Part shown: piece after piece, positions 1 to 11,771 of the stretch
Layout of the letters: every line of letters begins with the position of its first letter
How positions within the stretch are numbered: position 1 is the first letter of the stretch
Assembly (NCBI GenBank): GCA_907165135.1
Contig: OU015567.1
Location: forward strand, 15,195,001 to 15,259,000
Direction of reading: 5' to 3'
DNA length: 64,000 nt
DNA from: Oikopleura dioica
Lineage: Eukaryota > Chordata > Appendicularia > Copelata > Oikopleuridae
The notes under the pieces: model-generated
What the model was told of the DNA's origin: nothing
What the model saw: only the letters and a program-made list of their open reading frames with translations
Databases searched by the model: none
Position numbers and translations under genes: made by a program

Positions 1-1554
1 ACGGGCATATCGGGAGCGAGGAGTTCGGAGTTGTTGATGCCGCCATTTGTAGCGGTGCTGATAGCGCTTTGGTCTGCTCTTCTTCCATGCTCGTTTACGG
101 ATATTACTGAGTACGAGTTTCCAAAAGAATTATCATAAATGAGATAATTTCAAAAAAATTTTTGCGGGTCCGGAAATCATAAAAAATCTGAAAGTGCAGT
201 TTTCTTCAGCTCGTCGAGACGAGTCGAATGATGGGTCAAACTTTTGATGACTCTAATGATTAACCGGTTAGCCGGCAATTTCCCGGAAAATACATTTCCG
301 GTCGCCGTTTTTGTTCTAGAAATGCTAGAATGACAAAAAAGCGGGAAACTGGTCCTTGAAGTTAGTTCTTCTGTGGGTGAAAAAATGAGAATCATATCTC
401 TAACCATAAGATGCTTATCACCAAAATTCTATTTTCTTATGAAAATGGGACCGAAAATTAGGAAGGTGCAGCAACAACGAAATACATACAAAATTTAGAA
501 TTTTTATCGTTAAAAAAAGTTTCGCTATATATTTGACCAATATCTTTTTGCCCACAGTAGAACTGACCATAAGGATCAGTTTCCGGGTTCATTCATTATC
601 CTAGCATTTCTAGAACAAAAACGGCGACCGGAAACGTATTTTCCGGTAACCAGCCGGTTAACCGGTCAATCTTTGGAGTTATCAAGAGTTTGACCCACCA
701 TTCGACTCGTCTCAACAAGCTGAAGAAAACTGCACTTTCAGAATTTTTACGATTTTCAGACCCGCAAAAATTTTTTTGAAATTATCTGAGTTACTGTTAG
801 AAAAACTGTTCCTGTCATATTGTTAGAAAGCAGAGTTTGGTCTTCAATCGCGCTTTTACAAAGCTCCTCCATTTCTTTCATCAGCTCAGGGTCGTTAAAA
901 TCCATTCCGTTCTTGAACGCGCTGGAAAGTTCCGCTTCTTCAAGGTCGATATTTCCAACGTTGAGAAATTCAGAGTCATCGCGAAGGGTGATTTGGTCCA
1001 TCCTCGCCTTATCAGAAAGTTAAAGATTCAATAGAAAAAATGGAGAAGCACCTTATTTTGATTGAAGAAAGCATTGTCGAATTTTATTTCTGGGAGCTCT
1101 TCGTCCATTCTTTCCAGTCCAAAGAGAGTCTGAGGGTCTTTCTTGGTCTTCTGTTTCTTTGACTTCTTTTCGGCCTCGTTTTGCAGACGAAGGGGAAATT
1201 TTAGTTGAGCATGGAATCTCTCACAATCTGTCAGAAAATATGTGACTCTAAAATTAAGGTAAAAACTGGCGAATTTTTTGTTAGTTTACTTTTTCTCGTG
1301 GACAACGACGGAGCCTTTCAAAAGAATCGCGGACTTGATCAATGGAACTTGGCTTTGGCTGCATAAACTGTCGATTATGCTCATCAAATCGACTGTAAAA
1401 CTGAGAGAGGTTGTTTGTTTTGAAGTTTACCTGTGAAAACTTTTGAATAAGTCAATTTCTTGCCCAGGCGAGTTCCATGAAGTGTCGCCGCTGTCCATAG
1501 CAAATTTAGGTCATCTCTCTTCCCGCTTCCTACATAAAGATCTGCGAGAACCAT
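1..1554 (-). CDS. Alpha-kleisin cohesin subunit, Rad21/Rec8 type, partial
   Basis: Cohesin ring subunit acting in sister-chromatid cohesion, by family. Exons read on the minus strand: 1554-1431, 1392-1290, 1247-1052, 1007 to about 800, and a probable exon from about 112 to the edge. The joined N-terminus aligns with the kleisin SMC3-binding domain: a short start, then LWTAATLHGTRLGKKLTY (family: IWLAAH...KKLTKAHVF), a helix IIDSLCS, and an LLKGSVVVHEKK strand like the LLLGVVRIYHRK of RAD21. The later ITLRDDSEFL resembles the ITMRE segment that follows this domain. Start chosen at the ATG of MVLADLY because alignment begins there. The C-terminal SMC1-binding winged helix is outside the window. 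LWTAATLHG is also like REC8, so mitotic Rad21 and meiotic Rec8 cannot be told apart. The exon beyond 800 joins in frame only with a non-GT donor (possibly GA) and its intron holds a foldback element. Confidence 0.75.
139..790. mobile_element. Foldback element with ~195-bp terminal inverted repeats
   Basis: The segments about 141-335 and 594-788 are near-perfect reverse complements, each starting at the outer edge with GATAATTTCAAAAAAA and running inward through CGGTTAGCCGG and TTTGTTCTAGAAATGCTAG. Roughly 260 unrelated bases lie between. A 3-bp TGA may flank both ends, as expected for a target duplication, but this is ambiguous. No transposase frame is present. It lies in the intron of the kleisin gene. 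Confidence 0.8.
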
Positions 1555-3341
1555 TGCGGCGATTTTTATTAATTTGGTAAGCTTTGAAAATCCATCAGAA
1601 AATATCTTCTATTCTAGAAAAACTCGACCAAGATCAAACAGCTTTGATTTTCAAGAGATCGAAATCTTGAAATTTCTTTCTTCCTTGATTTCGTGATCAT
1701 TGATAACTACAGTGAGGAAAGACCAACTGAGTCGAACTTATCGACTTGAAACAAAGATGGGGATGTATGTATTGGGCAGTGTATAATATCTGGTGGCAGC
1801 TTTATGCATCAATTGAGGCGGATGAGCAGCGTTTATCAGACAGAAGCTAACCGGCATGCTGATTGAGCCGCCTTCAAAATCATCCAACACGATATCCTCC
1901 TAAGGCTCATTTTCTGTCAGACTCATTTTTTAAATCTCCATACAGTGGGATTGAACTTGGCTGAAGGTTGAAAATGTCTTTGAAACTGCACTGAGAAGAA
2001 TGCGCTGAAACATTGGTGTATGGTGTGGGACTAATCGATTTTGAGCGTAAAGATGCTCAAATCAATAAACCTTTTTGCCACTTAGATCTCCTTAATTATT
2101 TAAGAACATGAATTATCAAGTTGAATCTGTTACGCGGACGAAGCCGGTCCGTTTTACTACTCATAAACTGTTTCAAATAATGTTCAACAAGATGGTCTTT
2201 TATGGAGAATTGATCGTTGATTTATTGTTGGTTCATAAAGATTCTCTTCTATGATTTCAACCATTTTTTTTGACCAAAACTTTTTTATTGAAGAAAATAA
2301 AACTGACGATGCCCAGCGTCACAGAAATACAGTAAGATGCAGTGGCGATACAGTCGAATGTACTGGCCGTTTTCTTTGACACCGTGTCAATCCGCTTGGC
2401 GACAGTGGATCGTCATGGTGCCAAAAATTCAGAACCAGGATTTTTTTTATTTATCCGCTTTCAGGTTTTGTACCGTATTCTCCGTCTCTCTTTCTCTCTG
2501 CGGTTAATGTGGATAATCCAGAAAAGGATTAAGAGCTTTGGACAAAAAGGACACTGAATAAAAAAACGAACGATAGCAAACCTTTTATGGAAGGTCTTGG
2601 GCCAGAGCGCCCCCGCGCGCCATCTATGTTTATAGACTTTATCAAACAGAATTATCAATAATTTTTCTTAAATCGCGGAGGTTCGAAAGATAATTTGTTT
2701 TCGAGATTTTTAAATTTGAACCCAGTGAGGAAGCGATTCAATAAAGAGTCGATAAAGAGCACTTTTCATTTCAAATTTCGAATACAATGTAATTATCTTT
2801 TTTATCGTTCAAGAATCTTGAGTGAATATCAAATAAAACTTGCTTTTGAGTCTACTTTTGATCCTCTTTCTAAGTCAACCATGAAATATCATCGAGATTA
2901 TAATTTGTATTGACTGGTTAAACATATTCGCATGCATTACGAGAGTCCTGTTCCGTACCAGATATCGACATTACTTGTCAATAAAAAATCACTTGGCGGC
3001 AGAAATCTATCATTTATTTAAAAATACCTATCGTCTCCATATTTTTCTCGCTTCAATCTCAATTTTAACCTTGATTTTCTCGATATCTTGAGAAATGAAA
3101 TGAAATGAAGTTGGAAGTGCGTATTGGGCTTTCTCGGCGGGGGATCTTTGTTTTGGTTTCAGGCGAATTTGAGTTGTGTAATCAGTCAGATATTAAACCA
3201 AGGAGATATGTAAACGATCAATCAAAGAGCTTTTATGAACACCTAAGCCTAAGCCTTACCCAAACAAGGCGGAAGTATGCATTGCATACTATGAACTGGT
3301 ACAGGACCAATGATTGTATTATTTGGCTAGAATTGGTATGA

Positions 3342-3580
3342 CGCCCCTAAGCGGCAGGCACTGAAAATGTCATTAATGTCACGAATGTCACGAGTTGGCT
3401 GAAAATGTCACGAATTTCGAAAAATTGACTTCCATTATTTTTCATAACTCATTGTTTTGGCGGGGCCCAACTCTTGCTGCACGCAAAACTCAAAATTTTC
3501 GGCCCCTCTTACTGACGATGTCACGAAAAATGTGGTCAATTTCGTGACATTCGTGACATTTTCAGTGCCGTCGCCCTAAG
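3342..3580. repeat. Small inverted repeat with GTCACGAA motifs
   Basis: Arms near 3350-3430 and 3510-3575 are reverse complements (CACTGAAAATGTC versus GACATTTTCAGTG), each with several copies of ATGTCACGAA. The palindrome is consistent with a small MITE. Confidence 0.6.
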
Positions 3581-3700
3581 CCTAAAGCCTAACCCAGAGG
3601 GCTACGGCCCCCGGGACTCCCCTAAAGCCTTATCCAGGGGCATTCCCCCGGGACCCGCTACTAGGTAATTCAAGCCCCTAACCCTAATTCCTAACCGAGA
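3570..3700. repeat. Degenerate telomere-like CCTAA repeats
   Basis: Repeated CCCTAAGCC, CCTAACCC and CCCTAACC words interspersed with G/C-rich runs. It resembles decayed interstitial telomeric DNA, like the cleaner tracts at 36.6, 40.8 and 44.7 kb. Confidence 0.55.
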
Positions 3701-4444
3701 AAAAGGTTTGATATCAGACCAATTCGAGCCTTATTATAGAAGAATTGGTCAGACCAATTTGGTCTGTAACAATTCTAATTGCAACCTTTCAAACAGGCTA
3801 GGCTTACCTATGCGGGATATAAATCAAGCGGTAAGTAATCAAATATTACAGTATATAATATAGTCGAGGGTCGTGATGGCTTGATCAGGATAAGAGCATT
3901 AATCGGTGACGACGAGTGCTGAATAATTTAAAAATTCCGGCTGCCGTTTTTATCAAAAATGCAATTTACAATTCGACTAAGAGATGCATCCACCTGAATA
4001 TTTTATAACTTTATTTCTAAGTAATGCGCTTTTTTGACGAAAAAAGTCTATCTTTTAAACTTTCGGCGGAGCATTCCATTCCATTGTAACCCTTTTAAAT
4101 AACGAATAATTACGGAAGCATTTCCCCTTGTACTTGTAATCCAGCGCTTTTTGAACTCAAGTATCTGAAGCTGTATTTGCTGACTCGCGGTCATTTTCTT
4201 TGAAGAAGCATCAATAGTTATTCTTAGCAGGAGTTTTTATTTGATTTATTTTTTGAAAACTGTAGAACTGTGGAACTGAAAACTGGCGAACTGTTCTTGA
4301 GGTTTCATTGGCTTTGGAAAGACGTTACATAAGTTACTGTACAGTACTGTATGGCTAAATACAGATCAGGAAACGACCCCGAGGGAAGGGCTTTTGCCCC
4401 TGTGAGGGTCACCGCGGGCGACACGCGAGCCGAACATTCTGAAA

Positions 4445-7400
4445 TCATGGATGAGAAACCAAATTTTTTTGGAGACAACGAGGACTTTCTCTAGAACGGG
4501 TATTGTTTATATTTACCTATCGACTCTTCCCATTCCACGATTCATTCTTCGATTAAGTTCAGGTGATGCGTGCGGCTTGACTCGAGGATCTGAGGACTCC
4601 TTCACATTGATAAGCCTAAATTAAGGTTATTAGAGCTGATAAGACACCTGCTAAATAATGATATGCAGCATATGTATCTTATATCTATCACCATATCATA
4701 TGCTGCTTATATAGTGGGTTATTACTTTGTATCTTTTTGATTTCTCGGTCGGTGCGTTTGAGCCCGATACGATCGATATAAATTACAGAAGGCTTGGCGA
4801 ATATCATCATGAGATGAGTCCTTGTTTGATATCTCCGTAAATCCGCATTCTTTAAGAAAATTAAACAAAAGAAGAAAAAGTTTCTTTTCGAACCTAATTC
4901 TTGAGCTTTTTCTTTCGCAGTTTTCGTCGGTATCGAATCTTTGCTCCTTTTATCGGTGTGCGTTCCTACTAGAATGACGGGAGGGTTGAACCACTGGTCG
5001 GATTTGACTTGTTTCTCGCGGTCTTCGTTTGCGCTGCGGATTTTGTCCTTGAGTTTGTGTTTCAAAAACTCAAGTCGGGGCGGCGTGTGGTAATGGCTGA
5101 TTAATAGCCGGATTCTGGTCACTTCGTCGAAGCTTTTTGGGTCGTTGATGTCGAAGAGGATCATGAATGCATCGCCCCAACGGATTTTGTTTTCATACAA
5201 GTCGGACTTCTCCATATTGATCTAAAAAGAGCACAATTATTCGGAGAAAACGACCACCAAAAAGGTGTTTTTGAGATGGAAGAAATTGATAAATATCAAT
5301 TGCTCAGGATTCTCTAGAACGCGTGTTGCCCTGAGGGGTGTTTTCGCCTTTTTCGTCAGTTCACTTTTTGTCTACCTAAGGAAAGGAGCCAAAAAACCCT
5401 GTAATGGGAGAAGAAGCCGGAAGAAAATTCGCGCAAATCGCCGCCAAGTCCAAGGGCCCTGGACCCGGAAGATACCTTGTAATGAAACAGTAAGCATTGA
5501 ACCGGTTTTGACGGCGATTTTTAGCTTCCCTCCACCTGCGGCAAGGAAGGCCACGATATTAGCCAGAAGAAAGCTGCTTCTTATTCTTTTGGCAAGTATC
5601 TTGGATCATCCTTTATTAACAAAGTAAGTTCTTAGTCATTTTATTTCATAAATTCCATTTTTAACACACACAAGATTTATGACTTTTTTCCTCAATTTAC
5701 TAATTAAAAAAGTCGAATTCTTTTTATTTATGGCCTTATTCAAAGCGCCAAAGTGTAATATAAAAATATGAGTAAAATTGACGTAAAACTCTTTCAGGTG
5801 TGCAGTCCGGGACCAATCTACCGAGTGGACCCCCAGCTGACCCGACACGGCAAGGACGGAACCGCGCGATACACGCAGCAGGGCCGCCACGCCGAAATTT
5901 CCGTTTTCAACACTCCCGGACCAGGACGCTATCATAATGAAAATTGCCATCCTCAGGGAGAGCGAAATGCCCCCAAGTACTCCATGGGATCTCGAACGAG
6001 GTAAAAATCCTGAAAAACAAACAAAACTAGAATTCGCGTTCTAGAGAAACTTGAAATTTTGAATTTTTTTCCAATAAATCAAATCCCCTTTTTAGATACC
6101 GAAAGAGCGACAACTATCCGTCGGCGAACCATTACAATCTGCCGTCGTTGATGGGACCCAAGATCCCCAACATGGCTGCTTCTTCAGCCTTTACGATGAA
6201 ATCCCGACGACAGATCGGGTCCTTTACTCAGGATCTGTCCAAGACCCCTGGTCCCGCCCGATACGAGTAAGCCCCTCCTCCCTTCTTCCTCTTTACTAAC
6301 AATTCCTTTCAGCATTGTTCCCCAGGACCGATACTCCCAGCGACCACCCCAGTTCTCCATGCTCGCCCGACGATTCGTCCCCGGTGACAAGACTAACAAG
6401 CCCGGCCCTGGCAAGTACTACCCAGAAAATGTTAAAATCAACAAGAAGTCGGTACCCATGTACTCGATGGGCATCAGACACTCTGAATACATCGCTCCAC
6501 TCATTGAGGGTCAAGAAGCCAATGAATAAAAATTCTGTAATGAATTTGAGAATAAATGATAAATTTATTAGTATTACCAAAACCGTGTCTTTTATTATTG
6601 AGTGGTTGAGAGAGCAGTAGGCAATCTGTGTAAAAACCTGTGTCAAGGGACCCTGACTCAGGGCCCTGAAAGCTTGGCTCGGCAACCTGTGCCTGGGGTC
6701 GGTCTGTAGGTCCTGTGTAGAAACCTGAGTCAGGGCCCACGCGGCTCTTTCAGGCTGGGCTCGGCAACTCGTGTAGAAAACCTGAGTCAGGGTCTGAGAG
6801 AGCTGAAACGAAAAGCCGCGCTAGAATTTTTCATAGATTGTGATGGTAGTATTCGCGAAGCCGCTACGCGGCTTCGTTTTTAAAAGCCGCTGCGCGGCTT
6901 TTCGTTTCAGCTCTTTCAGACCCTGACTCAGGTTTTCTACACAGGTTGCCGAGCCGAGCCTGAAAGAGCCGCGTGGACGCTGACTCAGGTTTCTACACAG
7001 GTTTTCGGGCCATGGTAGTGGTAAGTTTTTGAGTAGTAGTCCTTTGATTTAGGGAGTAGTTCAAGAGCATAATTACTTGGCGTTAAAAATGTTATCGAGC
7101 CCGGGGCTGGGCGATAAATATTCGAGACTGTTCTCTCATTTCCTAAATGACATTCGTGTCTCCGGTGTTTCTCCAGAGTGCACTAACATGTGGCAGACGG
7201 ATTACTGTATGCACAATATGCTGATTGGGCTTCTTACCTCGTAAGATGTATCCAAAATGTCGAAATAGGCGATTTCGTTGTCCACATATGTGAAGTGATT
7301 ATATCTCATTTCTGAAAGAATGCATTAATGTTGCTGTAAGTTATTTTGGCGCATGATCTTTTAAACTTTCTCGTGAGAAAATTAGTCAGGAAAAAAGACA

Positions 7401-8778
7401 GACGTAAAATTTTTCATTCTTCCTCGTGGAAAAAATAACTTTACGTAATTTTCGATGGAAAAAACACGATAAATTTGGGGTAAATTTATGGACGCGGCAA
7501 TTAATCCTTACCACAAGAATCTTTACTGACCTGTCTTGGCGTACTCGGAGATGAATCTCTTTGTCATAAATCGTACGCACAGGGCTTAAATGAACTTTAG
7601 ATTTTGTTTTTGCTTCGGAATTCCAAGGACGGGCAACTGGGGTTAAGATGTTTGATTCAATAAACTTGCGGCTAAGTTGTCGTCATATTTAACTACCTGC
7701 AGGAAGAGAGAATATTACGATCTTTTGATAGCAAACGTAACGTGCCAAGTGAGTAGGATGTCGAGGAACTGTCACGTGCCTGGAGAAGATGACTGTCCTT
7801 TTGCGTACTACTATTTGGTATTGATAATCAAAGTTGGAATGCCACATTCTATTTGGCGCGGATTAGGAATGTCCAAATTTTGTTTAAATTTGCAAAGTTC
7901 TACAATTGTAAAAACCAAGGGCGACTTGATTTTGTGATTTTCAAATGAATGAATTGCTGTTTTAAAATGTCGATTTTGCAGATTACTGAGTAAGGGCCAG
8001 ATTGCCGGAAATTTTGCTAACTGTGGAGGAAATACTTAATATTTGAGGCTTGCGTTTATGAGCATCTGCTAAAATGTTATCGCGCTGTATAACGCCTCGC
8101 CTGTAGCTGTACGTTAGCTCTTCTGAATTTGCTGTTCTGCTGACTTTTCTTAGTACTGCGCTAGCGAGTGTCTTTCTAGGACTTATTCTTCTTGTTGGAA
8201 AAGTTTGTGGAAAGACGCCCGGGCTGCTGGATCGACCGGAAGTGCGATCAAAGAAGGAATCAAATGCAGAGCTATTTTCATCAAATGACAAGCGGAAACG
8301 TATCGCGCAAGAGTTTTATCTGCTGCCAGCTGAAATCATAATTTCACCGTTTACCCGACTCAGAAAAAAGTCTCTTCCGTTAGGGTGCATTTGCTTCTTT
8401 TGCTGATCTAGGCGATTCTAGGCAATTCCGCAATGAGATTAAAAAGAACAGCGCCACCTGGCGGAAAGCTCAGCCAATAAGATTCCTGCATTTCAATATT
8501 TGACAATTTAGCTCGTCTCTTACCAGTTTTACCAACATTTTGAGTGCCCAATAGAACCACTTTGACTTGTTTCGATTGCGCAACAGCGATAAGTTCTTAA
8601 ATAAAGGGATAAAAATATATTTTCAACGATGAAAATAGTAGCTTGTGTGGGAAACAACAGTAAGTCTGGCTGGATACAGTAGTCAAGCTTGTTTCCGCAA
8701 ACTTTGAGTTGTTGCAAAGTATCGGCCGCTATCTCGGAGAATCAATATTTGAGAAGCGAATTTCCATGTCTGAGACAT
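4445..8778 (-). CDS. Atypical Ras-family small GTPase
   Basis: Eight exons: 8778-8703, 8595-8524, 7584-7531, 7311-7238, 5221-4894, 4849-4726, 4615-4517, 4490-4445 (about 290 aa). Phases agree at every junction. The P-loop is GTQNVGKT, followed by a RERG/Rasl-like ALCVRFMTKRFISEY. The switch II region reads DILDTSYE where active Ras proteins have DTAGQE. The domain continues with GDAFMILFDINDPKSF, a G4-like VGTHTD (usually NKxD), and TEISNKD at G5. An extra loop of about 35 residues precedes G4. Loss of the glycine of DxxG and of NKxD suggests altered or absent nucleotide hydrolysis or binding. The basic tail has no CaaX box. Intron 7237-5222 is about 2 kb and contains the CIMAP gene on the other strand. 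The first exon is the least certain part. Confidence 0.75.
5404..6529 (+). CDS. CIMAP/ODF3-family sperm and cilium protein
   Basis: Five exons: 5404-5478, 5525-5623, 5798-6000, 6096-6266, 6313-6529, giving 254 aa, the usual size of ODF3/CIMAP1 proteins. The repeat unit of the family (STPGP/SHIPPO) is visible as GPGPGRYLLPSTCG, SPGPIYRV, TPGPGRYHNE, TPGPARYD and KPGPGKYYPE, spaced 25-60 residues apart, with PKYSMGSR and PMYSMGIR between them. These proteins associate with axonemal microtubules and sperm-tail outer dense fibres. The whole gene sits inside an intron of the minus-strand Ras-like GTPase. A run of AATAAA-like words follows the stop at about 6530-6560. Confidence 0.85.
6714..7001. 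mobile_element. Foldback element, CTGAGTCAGGG family (nested palindrome)
   Basis: Outer arms TGTGTAGAAACCTGAGTCAGGG and its complement, an inner second pair of the same motif next to CGGCTCGGCAAC, and a core with GAAGCCGC/GCGGCTT hairpins. It appears to be one copy inserted in another. A further half motif lies at 6628-6665. Located in the long intron of the GTPase gene. Confidence 0.75.
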
Positions 8779-9233
8779 TCTTCTTGCTAGAATTACTGAT
8801 TTCTCTTAGTTCTACTGTAGTTACAATAAGCAAACAAGCTTCCTTTTTCGAAAAAAGCATAGATTCTTCTTCACCCTAAAACAACCGCTCTCAGCGAAAA
8901 GAAGCGACGTCAATAAGGCTCGGGTGTGTTTCTGCCGTAAAAATTCACTGTGCCCGGAAAATTAAAAGATAAAAGCGATTTCGTTTTGGCGAACGGGCTC
9001 ATTAAATTTGGCGACATTTGGCCGAGTCAAACTTTTTTTCGCGATTCTTTTTGGTTAGATGAGTTTCTTGCAAAAGCGAAGGTCTCCATTTGTTTAAAAA
9101 TAAGGGGTTCCCTTAATTTAAGGATAGGGATCACAATTTACCTATATGAGAGGTTGTAGCTGGTCTTCGAAAACGCCTTTGTCTTTGCGGCGGGTTCGTT
9201 GATACTCTGGCTTTCTTTTCAAAAGATTTTGAA

Positions 9234-9265
9234 GATGATGATGATGATGATGATGATGACGATGA
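9234..9265. repeat. (GAT)n microsatellite
   Basis: About ten GAT units with one interruption (GAC). It produces an artificial poly-histidine frame on the minus strand. Confidence 0.9.
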
Positions 9266-9995
9266 TTTTTTTCACGTAAGTAACGACCTTGAAATCTCCA
9301 AGTGGAGAATGTAGGGAATGTTCGACAAGTGTTTTGGGGAAGTATTTTGGAATCATAAAACAAAAAAGTGTTCTGGGAACTTTCGACAGCGGACGAATGT
9401 TCAAATACAGACTATTTCAATTCGAAAGCTCGTGGCAGCTCGGCACCTGAACAGTCCTAAGTGTGATTTTTCTTGTCACTTTCAAGTTTCAGAGAGCAAC
9501 TTTTACTCAGAAGGAATGAAAGAAAATAGACTATGCTTTTTATGTAGAAAAATCGATTTTCTGCTTTACCGATTCGAACAATTATTATTTCTTCAAAATC
9601 CATTCCTTGTCATTTTTGATGTCTTCTTCTTGTATGACTGCATTTCTCCTGTTGCTCACCCTAGACATACAATACTAGTTTCTTCGGTTATTCTCTTTTT
9701 GGTTAGTCGGTTTATTTGCGTGTTCTTATTATTCTCTGGTGAAAAAAATGAAAATACGGAAAATCTGCTGAAAATGTAAATGTAAGTTTGTGAAGTTTAA
9801 AACATCAGAAGCTGGAGTCAATTCGGCCGCTGGACAAGCGGCGCTGCGCAGTATTTATCTTTGCAGCAATTGCTATTATCATAATATCCAAATGAGCTTA
9901 TTAAAATATCACTCTGTATTTATCACGTGATCGTTTTTGACGAAAAAATTGATTATTCCTATTACCGGTGGTCTCGATTGCTCTTTTCGAAATCT

Positions 9996-10155
9996 TCTGT
10001 GTAGAAAACCTGATTCAGGGCCCCTGAGAGGACTTTGATAGAGATTGTTACTTTGGAGAAGCTTTTTTTTTTCAAGGAAGCCGCTATTGGGATTTTTGTA
10101 ACAGCCATTTTAAGATCCTGAGTCAGGATTTCTACACAGGTTGCCGAGCCCAGCT
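9996..10155. mobile_element. Foldback element, CTGAGTCAGGG family
   Basis: TGTGTAGAAAACCTGATTCAGGG at the left and the complement (TCCTGAGTCAGGATTTCTACACAGG) with GCCGAGCCC at the right, around a short AAGCCGC core. Confidence 0.7.
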
Positions 10156-10714
10156 CTACAATTCTCTGAACAGGAATCGTCATCAAAAAAGTCAACGAAA
10201 GTCTATTATCATCCATTTTCAATTGAAAAATCTCTTGCTTTAGCGGAAAAAATGACCGAGTTTATGAGACTGATGACTGAAGACTGATAATTAACGCGTC
10301 AAAAGACAACCCCCGCTAATCTCTATAATCTGACAACAAAAACGCCGGGGATTATTTTTAAATACCAACTTCAGAATCAGAAAGTTCGTTTACCTTTTTT
10401 TGTGACTAGTTCCTAGCATGAGCAGCATTCCAAGCGTTTTGAACTTCATGGAACTAAAGTTCTCTGATTCAATTTTTTCGAATTCCATTAAAAAAAATAA
10501 GCCCTTCTCTCTTCTCTCGTAAATCTTACTTTTTTGAAGAAGAAGAAAAATCGAATATCAGAGTTGTTTACACTTTCGTGTCCAAGAATGATGTGACAGA
10601 TTACGGCAGAATTGGCAAGCGAAGCCAAACAAGAGGATTCACTATCGCTTGCGTTTTTGCTAAAATAACAGACATTTGTGACCTTAGCTCGTGATGGAAT
10701 TCGACTGGACATTC

Positions 10715-10907
10715 CTTGGCTCGGCAGCCTGTCCTGAAACCTTAGTCAGGGTTCAGAAAAAACCTTGATAAAAAAGCCGCGAAGATGATATTTTTTCGAT
10801 TGCAGCGTAGCCGCTCAGCGGCTTCTTCAAAAAAAAAAGCCGCGGCCTCATTTTGTATTGAAGCTCTTTCAGAACCCTGACACAGGTTTCTACTCAGGGT
10901 ACTTTGT
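10715..10907. mobile_element. Foldback element, CTGAGTCAGGG family
   Basis: Left end TTGGCTCGGCAGCCTG, then CTTAGTCAGGGTTC. Right end GAACCCTGACACAGGTTTCTAC. The core carries AGCCGCTCAGCGGCTTC. Confidence 0.7.
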
Positions 10908-11566
10908 ATATCTTTGAAGAATTTACCTCGGAACTCGCTAAATTTGACACTTGTTCTCTAACCAAAAGACTGTAATTACTCCTTTTACCAAAATTTTTCA
11001 AATTCCGTAGCTGTCCATCAAATAAGCCGAAAAACTACTGTGTACTTTTCTCCTGTGATTGGACATAAACTTCCTCCGAAAAGCGATAAAACGACTGTAG
11101 TGTTGATCTTTCTTTTCTGAAGCCGCGTTTTGATCAGACCCTCGACCTCGAGTCCGAATCATGCCTGCACGAAAACTGTTAAATGGGGATCATCCCTTTT
11201 CTGTATCAGCCAGATTTGATGCCGGCTCATTAACAAGATCATCCTTTTATTTCATTATATGCAGCTTGGAACAGTTAAAAAGGGAGACGAAATTATGAAC
11301 TCAGAACTGCTCAATAAAAGCAGCAGTTTTTGGAAATTCTACACCTGTCTAACATTTGTATTGAGGTGAGCCACTTGATACGAGTCCAAACCACGAAGCG
11401 TTAGAAATGATCGTCCATTCTGCACCTGAACTAGCTGCGCCCTAAAAACTTTTATCGCTCTCTCCTTCGGGAAATTCTATTTGCAATTCAAAATTCAGTC
11501 AAAAGAGAAAAAAATTATACAGAACAAATGGTTTTGGGCAAAAAAAATTTGCGGAATTCTTATTTT

Positions 11567-11771
11567 GGCTGAGCTCTGAGCGATTTTTGAGCGATAAACG
11601 AGCGGAGTGACAAAAACTTAAACTTGAGAAAACGCTTGCTGCTTCGAATTATTCGAAAAAGAACCGCGCAAAGCGCGGCTAAATTGATATCTTCTTGAAG
11701 CCGCAAGCGGCTTCTTGAGTTTTATTTGTCGCTCCGCTCGCTCATCGCTCAAAAATCGCTCCGAGCTCAGC
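11567..11771. mobile_element. Palindromic element with GCTGAGCTC ends
   Basis: Arms about 11569-11620 and 11725-11771 are near-perfect reverse complements (GAGCGATTTTTGAGCGAT and complement). An internal pair GCGCAAAGCGC and GCCGCAAGCGGC forms further hairpins. No coding capacity. The sequence differs from the CTGAGTCAGGG family. Confidence 0.7.

Larger units (their letters stand above)
1555..4444. other. Intergenic stretch without a supported gene
   Basis: AT-rich sequence with only short frames lacking codon bias or splice-compatible neighbours. It holds an inverted repeat (3342-3580), a degenerate telomere-like tract (3570-3700) and a short GC-rich patch around 4370-4435 of unknown meaning. 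Confidence 0.5.

Noticed and set aside
4370-4435. Short GC-rich patch considered as a possible small RNA gene
   Set aside because: No tRNA cloverleaf, snRNA motif or clear hairpin could be drawn.
5265-5627. 120-codon plus frame overlapping the CIMAP start
   Set aside because: It reads through the CIMAP intron in the wrong frame; the STPGP repeat frame is clearly the coding one.
7983-8291. 102-codon minus-strand frame inside a GTPase intron, Ser/Arg-rich
   Set aside because: It has no ATG start and would interrupt the P-loop to switch region if treated as an exon. It might still be part of another transcript.
9142-9363. Minus-strand frame with a poly-histidine run
   Set aside because: It is produced by the GAT microsatellite; there is no support on either side.
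9318-9779. 153-codon plus-strand frame
   Set aside because: Composition is that of AT-rich noncoding DNA, it has no recognisable motif or splice partner, and its start region overlaps the microsatellite flank.
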